A DNA stretch of 64,000 nt. Source: Uranotaenia lowii. Taxonomy: Eukaryota; Arthropoda; Insecta; Diptera; Culicidae. Positions 1-12,480 of this stretch are shown here, piece by piece; positions within the stretch are counted from its first letter, which is position 1; every line of letters begins with the position of its first letter. Location of the stretch: contig NC_073693.1 in assembly GCF_029784155.1 (NCBI RefSeq), positions 157,237,519-157,301,518 of the forward strand, read 5' to 3'. The notes beneath the pieces were generated by a model. The model saw nothing but the letters and a program-made list of their open reading frames with translations, ran no database searches and was not told the origin of the DNA. A program made the position numbers and the translations under genes.

Positions 1-1700
1 CATCACTTTTTAGCGAATCCTGACTTAAGAAGATTTCGCTAAAGCCAAATTTCAAACTAGCAAACTCCCCTCACTGTTAACCGCCAATAAGCGAATCCTT
101 CCCCTGGCCTTGACAATTAGACATCGTTATAATCAGGTAGCTAACTGGAAATAAGTTCTTAATTTTTTAAATTTTACTATAGAAAAGATTTTTTTTGTGT
201 TTTCCAGTAATTTTTAGCATATGATACTGAATTCAAATAATTCGGATATATGTCGTTCACTGTGGAACCCTCTTAAAATAAACCTACAACAACAAAAACA
301 AGGATTTAAAACCTTTGTTCTCAGAATTGATTATCAACTTTTCTGAATAGAGCAAATATGCGAATTGATTCCCCATCAATTTTTACGATCTCCTTTCTAA
401 TTTAGTATACCAAATTTAAGTTTTAAATCATAGTCACTCTGAAATCCTAAACTGAATATTGAATAAAATTATTAGTCATAATTGTACCTAATTGTACCTA
501 ATGAGTTACTTTTTTCCCAACTATTATCTTAGAGCCAGCCATCGCTGCACCCGTCAAACCAGTTTCTTAGATTTTAAAGCAACCAAACCAAAACAGTCAC
601 CTTTGAATGGATCACTACTTTCTTCGCTTCACGCGAGCCAAAACCATCAATGGGCGTGTAGTTTGGAGGAATTAGATATGACAAACACTACTGCTGCTGC
701 GCTTGACCATAATAATGCTTGCTTATCTGCGCCGAGACGATGGATCTCCTCGATTAAAAAAATATGCTAATTTTTTAAGACCCCTCGTCAAAACCTCGTG
801 TGAAAAGTGTTTTTATTATCCACTGCCTCCGTCAACGTCAAGGTCACGAAGTGCTTTAGGCATCCCCATTTTGGAAATATGAAAAAATGACTTTGATCGT
901 TTCGCGTCACGTGCTCTGACGTGTGATATGATAATGTTACATAGTATGATGAGCCCTAGAAAAGTGTAAACAAATGGTTGGAATGGGAACTGATGTCTGA
1001 AATTAATTGATGCACTTCTTATGTTGTATGTAAATCAGAAAGGAAAAATTAAAATTTAATTAAATGATAAATGTAAAAGAAATTGAATAAATCATGAATA
1101 CCGATGAGTCCAGTCAATTGGAGATATCATTTTGCGGCCCATTGATGAACATGGTAGTAGTCGTCAATATGTAGGTTCAAAGTTCGGCGAACAAACTCGG
1201 TGACGTGATCTAATCCATTGTTTTGGGACGAAGATATACTCTTTCTTTGAACAAACGAAAGAACCAAAAGCGCGCACAATTTGTCTTCAATAAAATATTC
1301 ACCCTGGGGCATTCGTTTTGTCCCATGACCTTGACTAGCTTCGAGTAGTGGCACCGATTACACATATAGTCTTCGGTAAATCTTCGGAAAGGCTTTCATT
1401 TGCTATTTAATTTTAGCACAATTTGGAGATATGGACAAGCACACCTCAACTGGAGAACCGATTTTTGTTTTTAATTATTAAAAAAAATTGCACACCATCA
1501 GAAAGGTTATTTCTTGAGCTTAATTTTCCATCTAAAGGTTTTCAGTTCCCTTTTTTGAGAGTTGAGTATATTATCATTGAAAGTTAAACATTTTAGTATG
1601 GAATTAAATTGATTTTTGATAAATATCAATAAATAAAATATCTGTATTTGTCTAAAAAATTGCAAAATGATGTTAAAAAAGCCATAATTTATGCATGATA
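1..1700. other. AT-rich stretch without recognisable gene
   Basis: Short open frames occur on both strands (for example 492-770 plus and 1127-1354 minus). None has a recognisable domain, splice pattern or codon bias. Nothing functional is claimed here. Confidence 0.5.
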
Positions 1701-2594
1701 TGAGTCGATTTGGAGACATTTTTGAATTTCTCAAACCTTGGGGTCTTAAAAGCTTCGTTTTGGTCCAAAACTCATCCATGATTTTTTGCAGAATCTTTAA
1801 GTAACGTTTAAATGAGTAAATTTGAACTTTTAGGTTTGTATGGGAAAATTGAATATTCTGTACTGAAAAATCAGCATCATTTTTTATTCTTCTGTGAAAC
1901 TGAGCCTGCTTATGGTTTTTGTGCCAATTTATAAATTCTTCAAAGAAAATTTTCCGCTTAACAACTTTGTCCAAGGCCGTAACTTAGTATCTTATTTGGC
2001 AAAAAAGTTATTAGCTGTTTTACAGCGGAATGTCTATTGGCATTGATAAACAATAAATTCAATTGACATCACTGCTTTTGCCTCGCAAATCATTGCATAA
2101 AAAGTAGTCATGCAATATCTCGTTAGGCACCCAGCAGTGATGTCAATTGATTTATTTTTATCAACGCCTTAAGACATACCTATGTTGAACAGCTAACAAC
2201 TTGATTTGCGAGGCACAAGCAGTGATGTCGATTGAATTTATTGTTTACCAATGCAAAAAGACATTCCGCTGTAAAACAGCTAATAACTTTTTCGCGCAAT
2301 AAGATACAATGTTGCAGCCTTCGACAAAGTTGTTCAACGGAAAATTTCCTTTTTAGGATTTATAAATTGGCACAAAAACCATAAGCAAGTTCGGTTTCAC
2401 AGAAGTAACAAAAATGATGTTGATTTTTCTGTACAGAATATTCAATTTTCCCGTGCAAACCTATAAGTTCAAATTTACTCATGTAAACGTTACTTAAAAA
2501 TTCTACAAAAAAATCATGGATGAGTTTTGAACCAAAACGAAGCTTTTAAGATCCCAGGGTTTGAGAAATTCAAAAATGTCCCAAAATCGACTCA
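1701..2594. mobile_element. Foldback element with long inverted repeats
   Basis: The outer ends read TGAGTCGATTT on the left and AAATCGACTCA on the right. The left arm (about 1701-2075) is the imperfect reverse complement of the right arm (about 2230-2594). The shared landmarks are a run reading TTTTTGAATTTCTCAAA, a segment encoding neither strand well, and GTTATTAGCTGTTTTACAGC near the inner edge. The centre repeats the motif GCAGTGATGTCAATTGA in both orientations. A shorter relative lies at 56514-56848. The pattern is that of a non-autonomous foldback transposon or long-TIR MITE. No coding capacity is visible; open frames at 1507-1974 are shadows of the repeat. Confidence 0.75.
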
Positions 2595-3298
2595 GTTTAA
2601 TGACATATAGAATAATCACTGCACTCAAATTTTACTGTATTTCAACTCATGATTCATTGAAACGTCATATTGTCATATTGTACATATTGTCGAAAATTGG
2701 AGGTCTCTTCAGCTTTTTGAGAGAAATTCAATGCAATTTTCAGAAAGATAATCATTTTATGAGGTTGTGAGATGCACTCGGATAAATAATGCGTTGTGAC
2801 GTCACAAAAATTGATATGCTGTTTTCGAAAACGTTTCAGACTCATAGCATAAATGATCTTGAGCGGAACTAGCCGAAAAGTGATCTTGAGCGGAACTATT
2901 TACTTTTTCTAAAATCTAGGCAATGATTATTATTTATGAATGTTATCGAAATGTTGAAAAAACACTTTTTCAAGATCTTTTCATGCAAGCATTTATTTTT
3001 GTTAAAATTCATTAAATGAAATATTGCTATTTTAAGCTTCAAAAACATGCGCCTTCTGTTTCAATTTTCACCGAATATTGCTTTTTTATGAATTTTTCTA
3101 ACATTTTAGTCATTAAGAATCAGTGCATAACGGTCAATGGTTTTATATGGAATTGACATTCAATGTCGGCATAGATCATCAATTTTTTCATCAAATTATC
3201 AATTAATCGCGTAGTTTTTAAAAGTAAAGTATGATCTTGAGTGGAACTATCTTTGATCTTGACCGGAGCTACAAGCTTCCAAAATAAACCGCTAGCTA

Positions 3299-4008
3299 AG
3301 GGTTACCATATCAACGTCAAAAATAGTACATTGAAATCATATTTACAGATTTATGAGAAATTGAAGAAACAAGGATATTTTAAGTCAGTGAAATCCTGTC
3401 AACCAATTGCGAGTATGTGTCTCACCTGGCAATAGTGATTTTTTTAAAATACATTTATCCAAATACATATTTCCAATTTCAGTTATTGTCCATTTCCTTG
3501 TAATTATATAGTGAAAAGTAAAAAGCACTTTCTATTGGTGTACGAGTCTTTGAAGCAAATTGCAGTGGTGCATATTGATGCTGTTTGCATTCACCGTTAT
3601 TTGAAGTCTTTTTTTAACACAAAAAAGACTTTCTTAAAACAGGATATATAACTATCTAAATTGATGTATTCGACTAATAGAAAAGTATTGCTTATCAAAA
3701 AGCAAACTTATTTCAATGAAAAATACCGATTCAAATCGATTCGTGATGCTTTCCAGTTTTATCCTTCGTTTGGAAACAAAGAAGAGGGAACTAAAATATA
3801 CACTTTATGCATTTTTTTTCGGAATTCTTGTACAACCAAGAGCAAACAAACATCTTGAATTGGAAGAATTGCGTTCGGTTCTGTGAAAAAAAAAGTCCTT
3901 CAACAAAAAAAAAGAGTACATTCCGTGAAATTTCACAAAAAGAAGAACACGCTCATTTTTCTATCGAAAAAGAGTACATGTACTTTTGAAAGTATGGTAT
4001 GGTAACCC
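3299..4008. mobile_element. MITE with TA target duplication
   Basis: The left end reads TA then AGGGTTACCATA, and the right end reads TATGGTAACCC then TA. The 11-12 bp terminal inverted repeats and TA flanks fit a Tc1/mariner-type non-autonomous element of about 710 bp. The interior holds only low-complexity A-rich sequence and short frames. A related right end appears near 52380-52480. Confidence 0.65.
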
Positions 4009-4010
4009 TA

Positions 4011-5446
4011 CGCTAGCTGTACTGCCTCATGCCTCATGTCTCACACGCAGATCCCTAAATGTATGCAGCACATTTTTATTTTTCTTATTAAATCAGCTTT
4101 AGGGACCGATGTAAAATTAAGTTCGAATAGAACCAAAAGCTACTTTAATTGGAGTCACAGCGTTCCAAACCAGGCACACGAGAAGTTTAGTTTTTTGAGG
4201 TATAAAAAATGTTTTTTGATTCTTTTTTTGGGAAGACGGGAAGGACTAAAAGGAGGAACTAATTGATTCGAGAACTTATGAAGCCAATAACGGTGGAGTC
4301 GTAATTTCAGAATAAGAATCTATCTTAATTTCTATTACTATTCGAATTTCAAGAATCAGCTTTCATTTAAAGAAGCTGTTCGTTATGTTGAAATTCCAAC
4401 TAAAAAAGATGTAGGTACTAATAAACAAAAATTTAAATTATTTTAACACAAATTTCTTCGACTCTACAAAGTTAAGCAAAGCACAACCGGTCAGCTGTTT
4501 AATAATGCATAACGATTCAATTGAAGGCCTGGTATTGAGAACCTATCCGATTCCCTTGTGTTTGATGTTTTCATTTGAGCTAGGACTCATGGAATCGATT
4601 TGGGAAATTGTGCTAATGTTTTCATAATGTTTTAATAAAAATAAACTTTATCGTAATTCATAAGACACTGGATTTTTTTATAAACGTTATTCTTTGAATG
4701 AATTGTTTAGAACAAGGTTACTGAAATCATAGAAAATCGGTAATTTCACAGAATTTTAAGCAATTTTTCATCACAGACTCTGTGTCACAGAACACAGAAT
4801 TTTGAAATATTCACGGATTTCACAGAATTTTTTAATTTTGAGCAGATTTCTATAATGATAATTTTTTTGGCCAATATAAAATTAAGATTTCTTACTTTTA
4901 ATAAGAAAATAAGATAAGATTTTGTAACGAAAATGGATTTTTCCCAACTTAAAAATAAAAAAAGGCTCAATGAATTTAAAGAAAATGCAACACAGAAATC
5001 TATCACAGAATTTTCGGATAAAATCACAAGCAGTCAGATTTTTTTTTCAAAACACCTTGGTTAAGACCAATGTACAGTTTTTTTTTGCTAAATCTGTAAT
5101 TTAAGACAAATGAGTTTTTGAGATTAAAAAAGTAAAATTTGAGCTTAGAGAATCGACTCTTTAAAAATAAGATTCTTAACTCGCTGTATCATATTTTGAA
5201 AGAGTCGATTCTCTAAACTCTGGATTCTCTAAACTGATGGTGAAAATTGGACTTTTTTAAAGTCAGAAATAAATTTGAACGGATATTTTGGGAACAAATT
5301 TGGAAGGCTAAGTTTCTGTTATTTGCGTAAAAACATTAATTTTTCAACTTGAAAATCTTTAAAGATGAAATTCAATTGAAATTTGTACAGCTATATACAG
5401 AGAATAGGAATGAGAGCTATTAAAGATGTTGGCAGTATTCCGGCAG
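4011..5446. other. AT-rich sequence with repeated CACAGAATTTT motif
   Basis: No gene is recognisable. Between about 4750 and 5010 the string CACAGAATTTT or a close variant recurs at least four times, suggesting transposon-derived sequence. Confidence 0.35.
5145..5216. repeat. Short hairpin
   Basis: TTAGAGAATCGACTCTTT is followed about 35 bases later by its reverse complement AAAGAGTCGATTCTCTAA. The perfect arms of about 18 bp could form a stem-loop. Function is unknown. Confidence 0.6.
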
Positions 5447-5500
5447 GCTCCGCTAAAGATCATATTTTAGTTCCACTCAAGATCAGCATAGTTCCGATCA

Positions 5501-6689
5501 GAATTCTTTCTTCAGTAAATCAGCTTTAGAGTAATAAGGATTTACTCTAAAATTTATCTTCCAACTTTAGATTACTAATGCCGTAAGTGGTAGAAGGAAA
5601 TTCGAAAAGCATTTCAAGCATTTTTTTAATATGCGCTGAAACTGTCATGTCGAAACGTGTTGTAAAATGGAAATAATACAAGATGGCCAAAGCTGTGATG
5701 ATCGAATGAAGTTTAAAGTGAGTACGTTTTCAATTTAATACTTTAAAAGGAAAGTTAAAATGTAAACTGAAAAAAACTAAATTTTTGGAGATGATCTATA
5801 CCTCCTTTCCGATGCATGTTTTTCAATTCGAATAACGGAAAAAGTCAATCATATATTGTATTAAATATTGTCTGAATAACATATTTAAAGTACATGTTTC
5901 CAACATTAAAATTTTTGTTAAATCTGTTTAGAAACTAAAGAGATATAGGAATTTTCAGAGAGCAGTGTCAAACTAACACTCTAGAAGTCAAAAGGGAGTA
6001 TGTTTTTGTCTTGGCTCACAGGGAAAAATGTTATTATGAAAATTTAAATAATTCATGAATTTACTGGGAGTTTTAGACGATATTTTATTTGGATGCGCCT
6101 AAAAAAGCTACAATCGGTTCAACTCAAACACAGTCGTATGAGACCGCTACAAAAAATGACTTTTTGCCATATGTTTTTTCGATGCCTTTTTGATCACCAA
6201 GCATCAGTGTTAAATTTTAGATCATTTGGTTGATTTTTGAATTAGCGCAACGCTTTTTAAATTTGTATAGAAGAAGAAATTTTAGCACATTAAATCATAC
6301 AGAAAATTCAAACAAGCTTGTAATGAAGTTGGAGTTTGATTTTTGGTTTTGACTATTCTCAAGCATCAGTTTTAGTTAACATGACAAGCAGCTAAGCATT
6401 TCAAGAAAAACGTTATAACCATTTAAAAATAAAAATCGACAACCAATGAAAGGTATTTCAAATGGCAGACTTTGTTTGCTAGAGCATTTTATAATATCAT
6501 GAAATGTTTTTGCAAAGGTTATATAAATCAATAAATTCTCTGGCTGTACAAAGCGGTTTTTGAGATTTTTTATTCTTATCTTACGGTTAAACAGCTTTCA
6601 AATAAGCAGTGAAAAACGCGAAAATTTAAAACATAAATTTAAAAAAAATTGAATAACATCGAATAACTTTTCTGGGATACAAGCTAAGT
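5501..6689. other. AT-rich stretch without recognisable gene
   Basis: No open frame with domain signatures, RNA gene or clear repeat boundaries was seen. Confidence 0.4.
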
Positions 6690-6825
6690 TTGTGCCCGTT
6701 ATGTGACTCAAGTCTCTTACAGCGTACATATAAATCACTTTTGCAACTATCAGGTTCATTGATGAGAACATTAAGTTCACTCAAAGCCTTCATTCGAGTG
6801 AATATATGACTTTTGGTTGCTTGGG
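6690..6825. mobile_element. Right-end fragment of the CCCAAGCAACC-family element
   Basis: The segment ends in ACTTTTGGTTGCTTGGG. It matches the right part of the element at 39996-40884, sharing the landmarks TATGTGACT, ATCACTTTTGCA and GCCTTCATTC. The left end is not visible nearby, so this is a truncated copy. Confidence 0.65.
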
Positions 6826-7959
6826 TTTAAGCTACTTTTATGAAATAACAAGAAATATTTTGAAAAATCTATGGATGGAAATTGTTTTCAGAAAATTGCC
6901 TGCTGATAAATTTCATTCGATTTGTTCGAAAACATAGAAAAATCTAATGATTAATTCTGCTAATCACAGTGTAGTGGAAGCTGTACCTTAGAAGAAGAAC
7001 TTAAAAACAAAACCTTTTTTTTTGTGAAAAAATTATTACGAGCAAACTTTGCAGTGAGTGCACTTTTTCCTCTGAGTACTTTCACCTTCACACGCAACTT
7101 GCATAATTTCTATTACCCTTCTATCAATGACTTGATTGAGAGCTCATAATCGAGTCATTGATAGACCGGCTTGAAGATAGAGCCTTAAAAAATGATAGTG
7201 ATTTTATCCTTCGCCCAAATCCACTAGCTGTAGGAGTTACCCGGGCGTCTCGGCGGCACATTTGTCGATGCCCTTCAGCAACCAGATGAGCAACCAAATG
7301 CGTATTCGTGCACTCCTGATCTTCCGAATGGATAACTGTGTATTAGCATTTCGATGCATTCGATATGTAGTGGCAGATTTGAAGAGCCCTTCCAAATGGC
7401 ACTACAAATCTGCGTTTCGATTTGTAGGCCGGCTCACGCATAACTAATTTATTCTTTCTCTCGAAACGATGACGATGAATGTCACGAAGGGACTGACCTC
7501 CTTTTTTGCCGATATCGAAGAATCGGACCTTGGTCCAACAATCCAAAAGCTGCCAGACAAGGCTTGTTTGAAGACATGATGCTGGAAAGGGCTCGCGATA
7601 GTTTTTATCACCCAAGAGCAGGCATCAACTAGGTGAGTATGCTTTTGACTAACGGATCGAGAAAAAAGAATCATATCGTTTTTATAAATTTGATACAAGA
7701 ATTCATTTAAGATTCTAGTGGTGATTAAAGGTCGTACATTTGTTTAAAAGATAAACTCAAATCGATATTCGCTAGGGCGATTTGTACCACAGTACCCGAT
7801 AAAGTTATTAATCTGAAGCCCTCGCGCCCACTGACGAGGGTTTTGATTTTAGCTTGCCTCATAAAAAGAGACAGGTTGACACTATTAACTGCAGTTTTGA
7901 AAACGTGGCGCCAAGCTTGTTACATCATTGATCTTTCTGCATTTCTGCATTTTGCTTAC
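6826..7959. other. Downstream flank of gene C; no C-terminal exons found
   Basis: I searched this stretch on the minus strand for the HHxxxDG exon and the SNxPGP-like C-terminal exon seen in the paralogues and found neither. A hairpin with 18-bp arms (one mismatch) and a 10-nt loop lies at 7120-7165. Short frames at 7262-7698 have no recognisable product. Confidence 0.5.
7120..7165. repeat. Perfect-loop hairpin
   Basis: TCTATCAATGACTTGATT and AATCGAGTCATTGATAGA form arms of 18 bp with one mismatch around a 10-nt loop. Confidence 0.6.
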
Positions 7960-8550
7960 CGGGTATCGAATGGTGTCCACAACGGTTCCTTTCAAGGGCT
8001 GTGTTCCGATGAGAAGTTCCCAACAGGCTGTATGCTTTTCCGGAAGCCTCCGGTTGCTGATGGCACCGATGAGGACCCGCAGATCGTTCTCGTTGATGTG
8101 TTTCTCCCCTGGTGCAAAACTGATCTCGTCCATGAAGCGTACATAATCCTCAATTTTTAGCTGACAATCGTTGGTCCAGAAGCAATAGCCAAGGGTTTGA
8201 CGTCGCTTCCAAAACAATCGAGGATAAGGTCGATCGTCACCCATCAATTTTCCAGCGATGACTTTTCTTATCCCTTCAATGAATTTCACATGGAATTCCC
8301 CCTGTTCGTTCGATGGAGCCACCACATAGAACATAACGTTGATCATCGATCTGGAGCTGCTCTTCTCTACGTTCCAGATCGCATCCAAACCTTCCAGAAA
8401 TCCCTTAAAGTGCTGTCCGTAGACCAATTTAATTGCATTTTGCACGATTGCACGATAAACGATCAACAACAGAAAGAAAAGTCCCGCGATTGGAGCAACT
8501 GGAACTGCCAGCAGAAATGCTACCAATTTGAATAGTAGCAGCTTCATCAT
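7960..8550 (-). CDS. WS/DGAT-family acyltransferase paralogue C, N-terminal exon only
   Basis: The frame opens with two ATGs at 8550 and gives 197 codons before a splice donor (CCG then GTAAGC at 7960/7959). Residues 3-32 are a strongly hydrophobic membrane anchor. The block GQHFKG at 45-50, FWKR at 113-116 and a WELL motif near 177-180 align with GSHFKG, FWKR and WEIL in paralogue B and with their equivalents in A. The exon ends RYP at phase 0, exactly where B ends RFP before its HHxxxDG exon. The family forms wax esters or triacylglycerol from acyl-CoA, normally at the ER membrane, but the catalytic motif lies in the missing next exon. Either the gene is truncated, or exon 2 lies more than 7.9 kb downstream, beyond the window; B has a 6.1 kb intron at the same place. 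The family call is firm; whether the gene is active is unknown. Confidence 0.75.
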
Positions 8551-8630
8551 GGCATTAGCTGTTGATTAGTATCACTAATTCGAAAAACTGACTAGAATTG
8601 CACCTTCAGCTGCACCCGAATCACGATCGC

Positions 8631-8635
8631 ACTGA
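8631..8635 (-). promoter_or_regulatory. TCAGT initiator of gene C (putative)
   Basis: TCAGT, the arthropod initiator core, lies about 80 bp upstream of the ATG. Paralogues A and B carry the same motif at a comparable distance. No TATA box is evident. Confidence 0.4.
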
Positions 8636-8790
8636 CTGTCACGAGATATCGAAAATAAAAACGTCTCTAGGCTTTTTCGCACCTTCCGCGCCAACTGGCC
8701 ATCGTTGACTAACAATAACGGATTCAGCATCTTTGGATGTAAGCTCTATCGTAGAAGTTTAGAAGTGAGCGGGTGGGTTTTTTCGCTGTT

Positions 8791-9131
8791 TAATATATTG
8801 TTCGCCGGTGTCATCAAAGGGTGCTAGAAATCGAGATTCGGGAACGTAAGTGGAGATGGATTGGGCACACGCTGCGAAGAGATGAAAACGAGATTTGCAG
8901 AGAGGCGCTAGATTGGAATCCAGAAGGTCATCGAAGAAGAGGCAGACCCAGAAATTCGTGGCGGCGAAGTCTAACCGCTGAAATCCGAACTGTCGACGAG
9001 AATCTTGACTGGGACCAGGTGAAGACGCTGGCTCCGGATCGTCAACAGTGGAGGTCTTTTACCACGGCCCTATGCACCGGAGGATCGGCGCGGGACCACT
9101 AAGTAAGTAAGTAAGTAAGTAATATATTGTT
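8791..9131 (+). mobile_element. 5'-truncated RTE-like LINE with 12-bp target duplication
   Basis: Positions 8821-9102 encode the C-terminal tail of a non-LTR reverse transcriptase polyprotein, recognisable from RKWRWIGHTLRR, LDWNPEG and GRPRNSWRR and ending at a stop codon. This tail type is typical of RTE-clade LINEs. It is followed at once by a (TAAG)n tail. The 12-bp string TAATATATTGTT occurs at 8791-8802 and again at 9120-9131, flanking the insert, so this is an insertion of about 317 bp with an intact target-site duplication. The element is 5'-truncated and non-functional. A second fragment of the same family lies at 21246-21387. Confidence 0.85.
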
Positions 9132-9560
9132 GTAAGCCAACAATGATGTGTTTGTTGAAGATCAAATTATCACATGGGATTTGAAAATATTATCTCCTTT
9201 TTCACATTTTTGGAAAAAAATGCCGTGTGGTAGGTCCATGATCTTTCGCGTAGGTACCCAACTATCAGTTATTGGGAATTAGCTAAGCAGTTTTATGGCT
9301 GGTTGATGCCAATCATCGAAGGATTTGTGTACTCTTACAATTACACCCTGGGACGTTGTCATCAGTTGAACTGTTTACTTGACATTTAAAAATAAAGAGG
9401 ATAAACAGCAGATATGATTAACATCATCAATTTGATTGTGTGAACTTTTAATGAGGAAATAATTCTTTAAATCATGCGTCATTTAACAAGCAACTGGAGA
9501 AAACATAATTTCCTTGGCAAAGAATTTAATCAAAATCTTCTGCAATTCTTATTTCTTCAA
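9132..9560. other. Spacer between LINE insertion and satellite
   Basis: AT-rich sequence; nothing recognisable was seen. Confidence 0.4.
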
Positions 9561-11232
9561 AAAACAATTTTTTGTCATTTTTGGTAATTTTTGTAATTTT
9601 TGGTAACTTTTGGTAATTTTTGTCATTTTTGTAATTTTTAAATTTTTGTGATTTTTATAATTTTTGTAATTTTTGTAATTTTTGTCACTTTTGTAATTTT
9701 TGTAATTTTTGTAATTTTTGTAATTTTTGTAATTTTTGTAATTTTTGTAATTTTTGTAATTTTTGTAATTTTTGTAATTTTTGTAATTTTTGTAATTTTT
9801 TCTAATTTTTGTCATTTTTGTCATTTTTGTCATTTTTGTCATTTTTGTCATTTTTGTCATTTTTGTCATTTTTGTCATTTTTGTCATTTTTGTCATTTTT
9901 GTCATTTTTGTCATTTTTGTAATTTTTGTCATTTTTGTCATTTTTGTCATTTTTGTCATTTTTGTCATTTTTGTCATTTTTGTCATTTTTGTCATTTTTG
10001 TCATTTTTGTCATTTTTGTCATTTTTGTCATTTTTGTCATTTTTGTCATTTTTGTCATTTTTGTCATTTTTGTCATTTTTGTCATTTTTGTCATTTTTGT
10101 CATTTTTGTCATTTTTGTCGTTTTTGTCATTTTTGTCATTTTTGTCATTTTTGTCATTTTTGTCATTTTTGTCATTTTTGTCATTTTTGTCATTTTTGTC
10201 ATTTTTGTCATTTTTGTCATTTTTGTCATTTTTGTCATTTTTGTCATTTTTGTCATTTTTGTCATTTTTGTCATTTTTGTCATTTTTGTCATTTTTGTCA
10301 TTTTTGTCATTTTTGTCATTTTTGTCATTTTTGTCATTTTTGTCATTTTTGTCATTTTTGTCATTTTTGTCATTTTTGTCATTTTTGTCATTTTTGTCAT
10401 TTTTGTCATTTTTGTCATTTTTGTCATTTTTGTCATTTTTGTCATTTTTGTCATTTTTGTCATTTTTGTCATTTTTGTCATTTTTGTCATTTTTGTCATT
10501 TTTGTCATTTTTGTCATTTTTGTCATTTTTGTCATTTTTGTCATTTTTGTCATTTTTGTCATTTTTGTCATTTTTGTCATTTTTGTCATTTTTGTCATTT
10601 TTGTCATTTTTGTCATTTTTGTCATTTTTGTCATTTTTGTCATTTTTGTCATTTTTGTCATTTTTGTCATTTTTGTCATTTTTGTCATTTTTGTCATTTT
10701 TGTCATTTTTGTCATTTTTGTCATTTTTGTCATTTTTGTCATTTTTGTCATTTTTGTCATTTTTGTCATTTTTGTCATTTTTGTCATTTTTGTCATTTTT
10801 GTCATTTTTGTCATTTTTGTCATTTTTGTCATTTTTGTCATTTTTGTCATTTTTGTCATTTTTGTCATTTTTGTCATTTTTGTCATTTTTGTCATTTTTG
10901 TCATTTTTGTCATTTTTGTCATTTTTGTCATTTTTGTCATTTTTGTCATTTTTGTCATTTTTGTCATTTTTGTCATTTTTGTCATTTTTGTCATTTTTGT
11001 CATTTTTGTCATTTTTGTCATTTTTGTCATTTTTGTCATTTTTGTCATTTTTGTCATTTTTGTCATTTTTGTCATTTTTGTCATTTTTGTCATTTTTGTC
11101 ATTTTTGTCATTTTTGTCATTTTTGTCATTTTTGTCATTTTTGTCATTTTTGTCATTTTTGTCATTTTTGTCATTTTTGTCATTTTTGTCATTTTTGTCA
11201 TTTTTGTCATTTTTGTCATTTTTGTCATTTTT

Positions 11233-12480
11233 GTTATTTTTGTAATTTTTGTCATTTTTGTCATTTTTGTTATTTTTGTTATTTTTGTCATTTTTGTCAT
11301 TTTTGTCATTTTTGTCATTTTTGTCATTTTTGTCATTTTTGTCATTTTTGTCATTTTTGTCATTTTTGTCATTTTTGTCATTTTTGTCATTTTTGTCATT
11401 TTTGTCATTTTTGTCATTTTTGTCATTTTTGTCATTTTTGTCATTTTTGTCATTTTTGTCATTTTTGTCATTTTTGTCATTTTTGTCATTTTTGTCATTT
11501 TTGTCATTTTTGTCATTTTTGTCATTTTTGTCATTTTTGTCATTTTTGTCATTTTTGTCATTTTTGTATTTTTTGTAATTTTTGTAACTTTTGTAATTTT
11601 AGCAATTTTTGTAATTTTTGTCATTTTTGTCATTTTTGTAATTTTTGTAATTTTTGTAATTTTTGTAATTTTTGTAATTTTTGTAATTTTTGTAATTTTT
11701 GTCATTTTTGTCATTTTTGTCATTTTTGTCGTTTTTGTCATTTTTGTCATTTTTGTCATTTTTGTCATTTTTGTCATTTTTGTCATTTTTGTCATTTTTG
11801 TCATTTTTGTCATTTTTGTCATTTTTGTCATTTTTGTCATTTTTGTCATTTTTGTCATTTTTGTCATTTTTGTCATTTTTGTCATTTTTGTCATTTTTGT
11901 CATTTTTGTCATTTTTGTCATTTTTGTCATTTTTGTCATTTTTGTCATTTTTGTCATTTTTGTCATTTTTGTCATTTTTGTCATTTTTGTCATTTTTGTC
12001 ATTTTTGTCATTTTTGTCATTTTTGTCATTTTTGTCATTTTTGTCATTTTTGTCATTTTTGTCATTTTTGTCATTTTTGTCATTTTTGTCATTTTTGTCA
12101 TTTTTGTCATTTTTGTCATTTTTGTCATTTTTGTCATTTTTGTCATTTTTGTCATTTTTGTCATTTTTGTTATTTTTGTAATTTTTGTCATTTTTGTCAT
12201 TTTTGTTATTTTTGTTATTTTTGTCATTTTTGTCATTTTTGTCATTTTTGTCATTTTTGTCATTTTTGTCATTTTTGTCATTTTTGTCATTTTTGTCATT
12301 TTTGTCATTTTTGTCATTTTTGTCATTTTTGTCATTTTTGTATTTTTTGTATTTTTTGTAATTTTTGTAATTTTAGCAATTTTGTAATTTTTGTAATTTT
12401 TGTAATTTTAGCAATTTTTGTAATTTTTGTAATTTTTGTAATTTTTGTAATTTTTGTAATTTTTGTAATTTTTGTAATTT
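11233..12480. repeat. Higher-order satellite segment, copy 1
   Basis: This segment is marked by a GTTATTTTTGTA cluster at 11233, a GTATTTTTTGTA block with TTTTAGCAA at 11566, a second GTTATTTTTGTA at 12169 and a second block with doubled GTATTTTTT at 12340. The same order and spacing recur at 16081-17343. Confidence 0.75.

Larger units (their letters stand above)
2854..5500. repeat. Segment bounded by inverted clusters of an 18-bp iterated motif
   Basis: The motif TGATCTTGAGYGGAACTA occurs at 2854, 2881, 3232 and 3254 on the plus strand. It recurs in inverted orientation, in full or shortened form, at about 5447, 5468 and 5489. Spacing inside clusters is about 21-27 bp. This symmetric arrangement suggests subterminal repeats of a transposon of about 2.65 kb, but clear terminal repeats and a transposase are not seen. 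A separate MITE (3299-4008) sits inside it. Confidence 0.5.

Noticed and set aside
1507..1974. 155-codon minus-strand frame as a gene
   Set aside because: Lies within the foldback arm; its mirror copy in the other arm is not coding.
7843..8535. Plus-strand frames of 72 to 112 codons over gene C
   Set aside because: Antisense shadows of the minus-strand acyltransferase exon.
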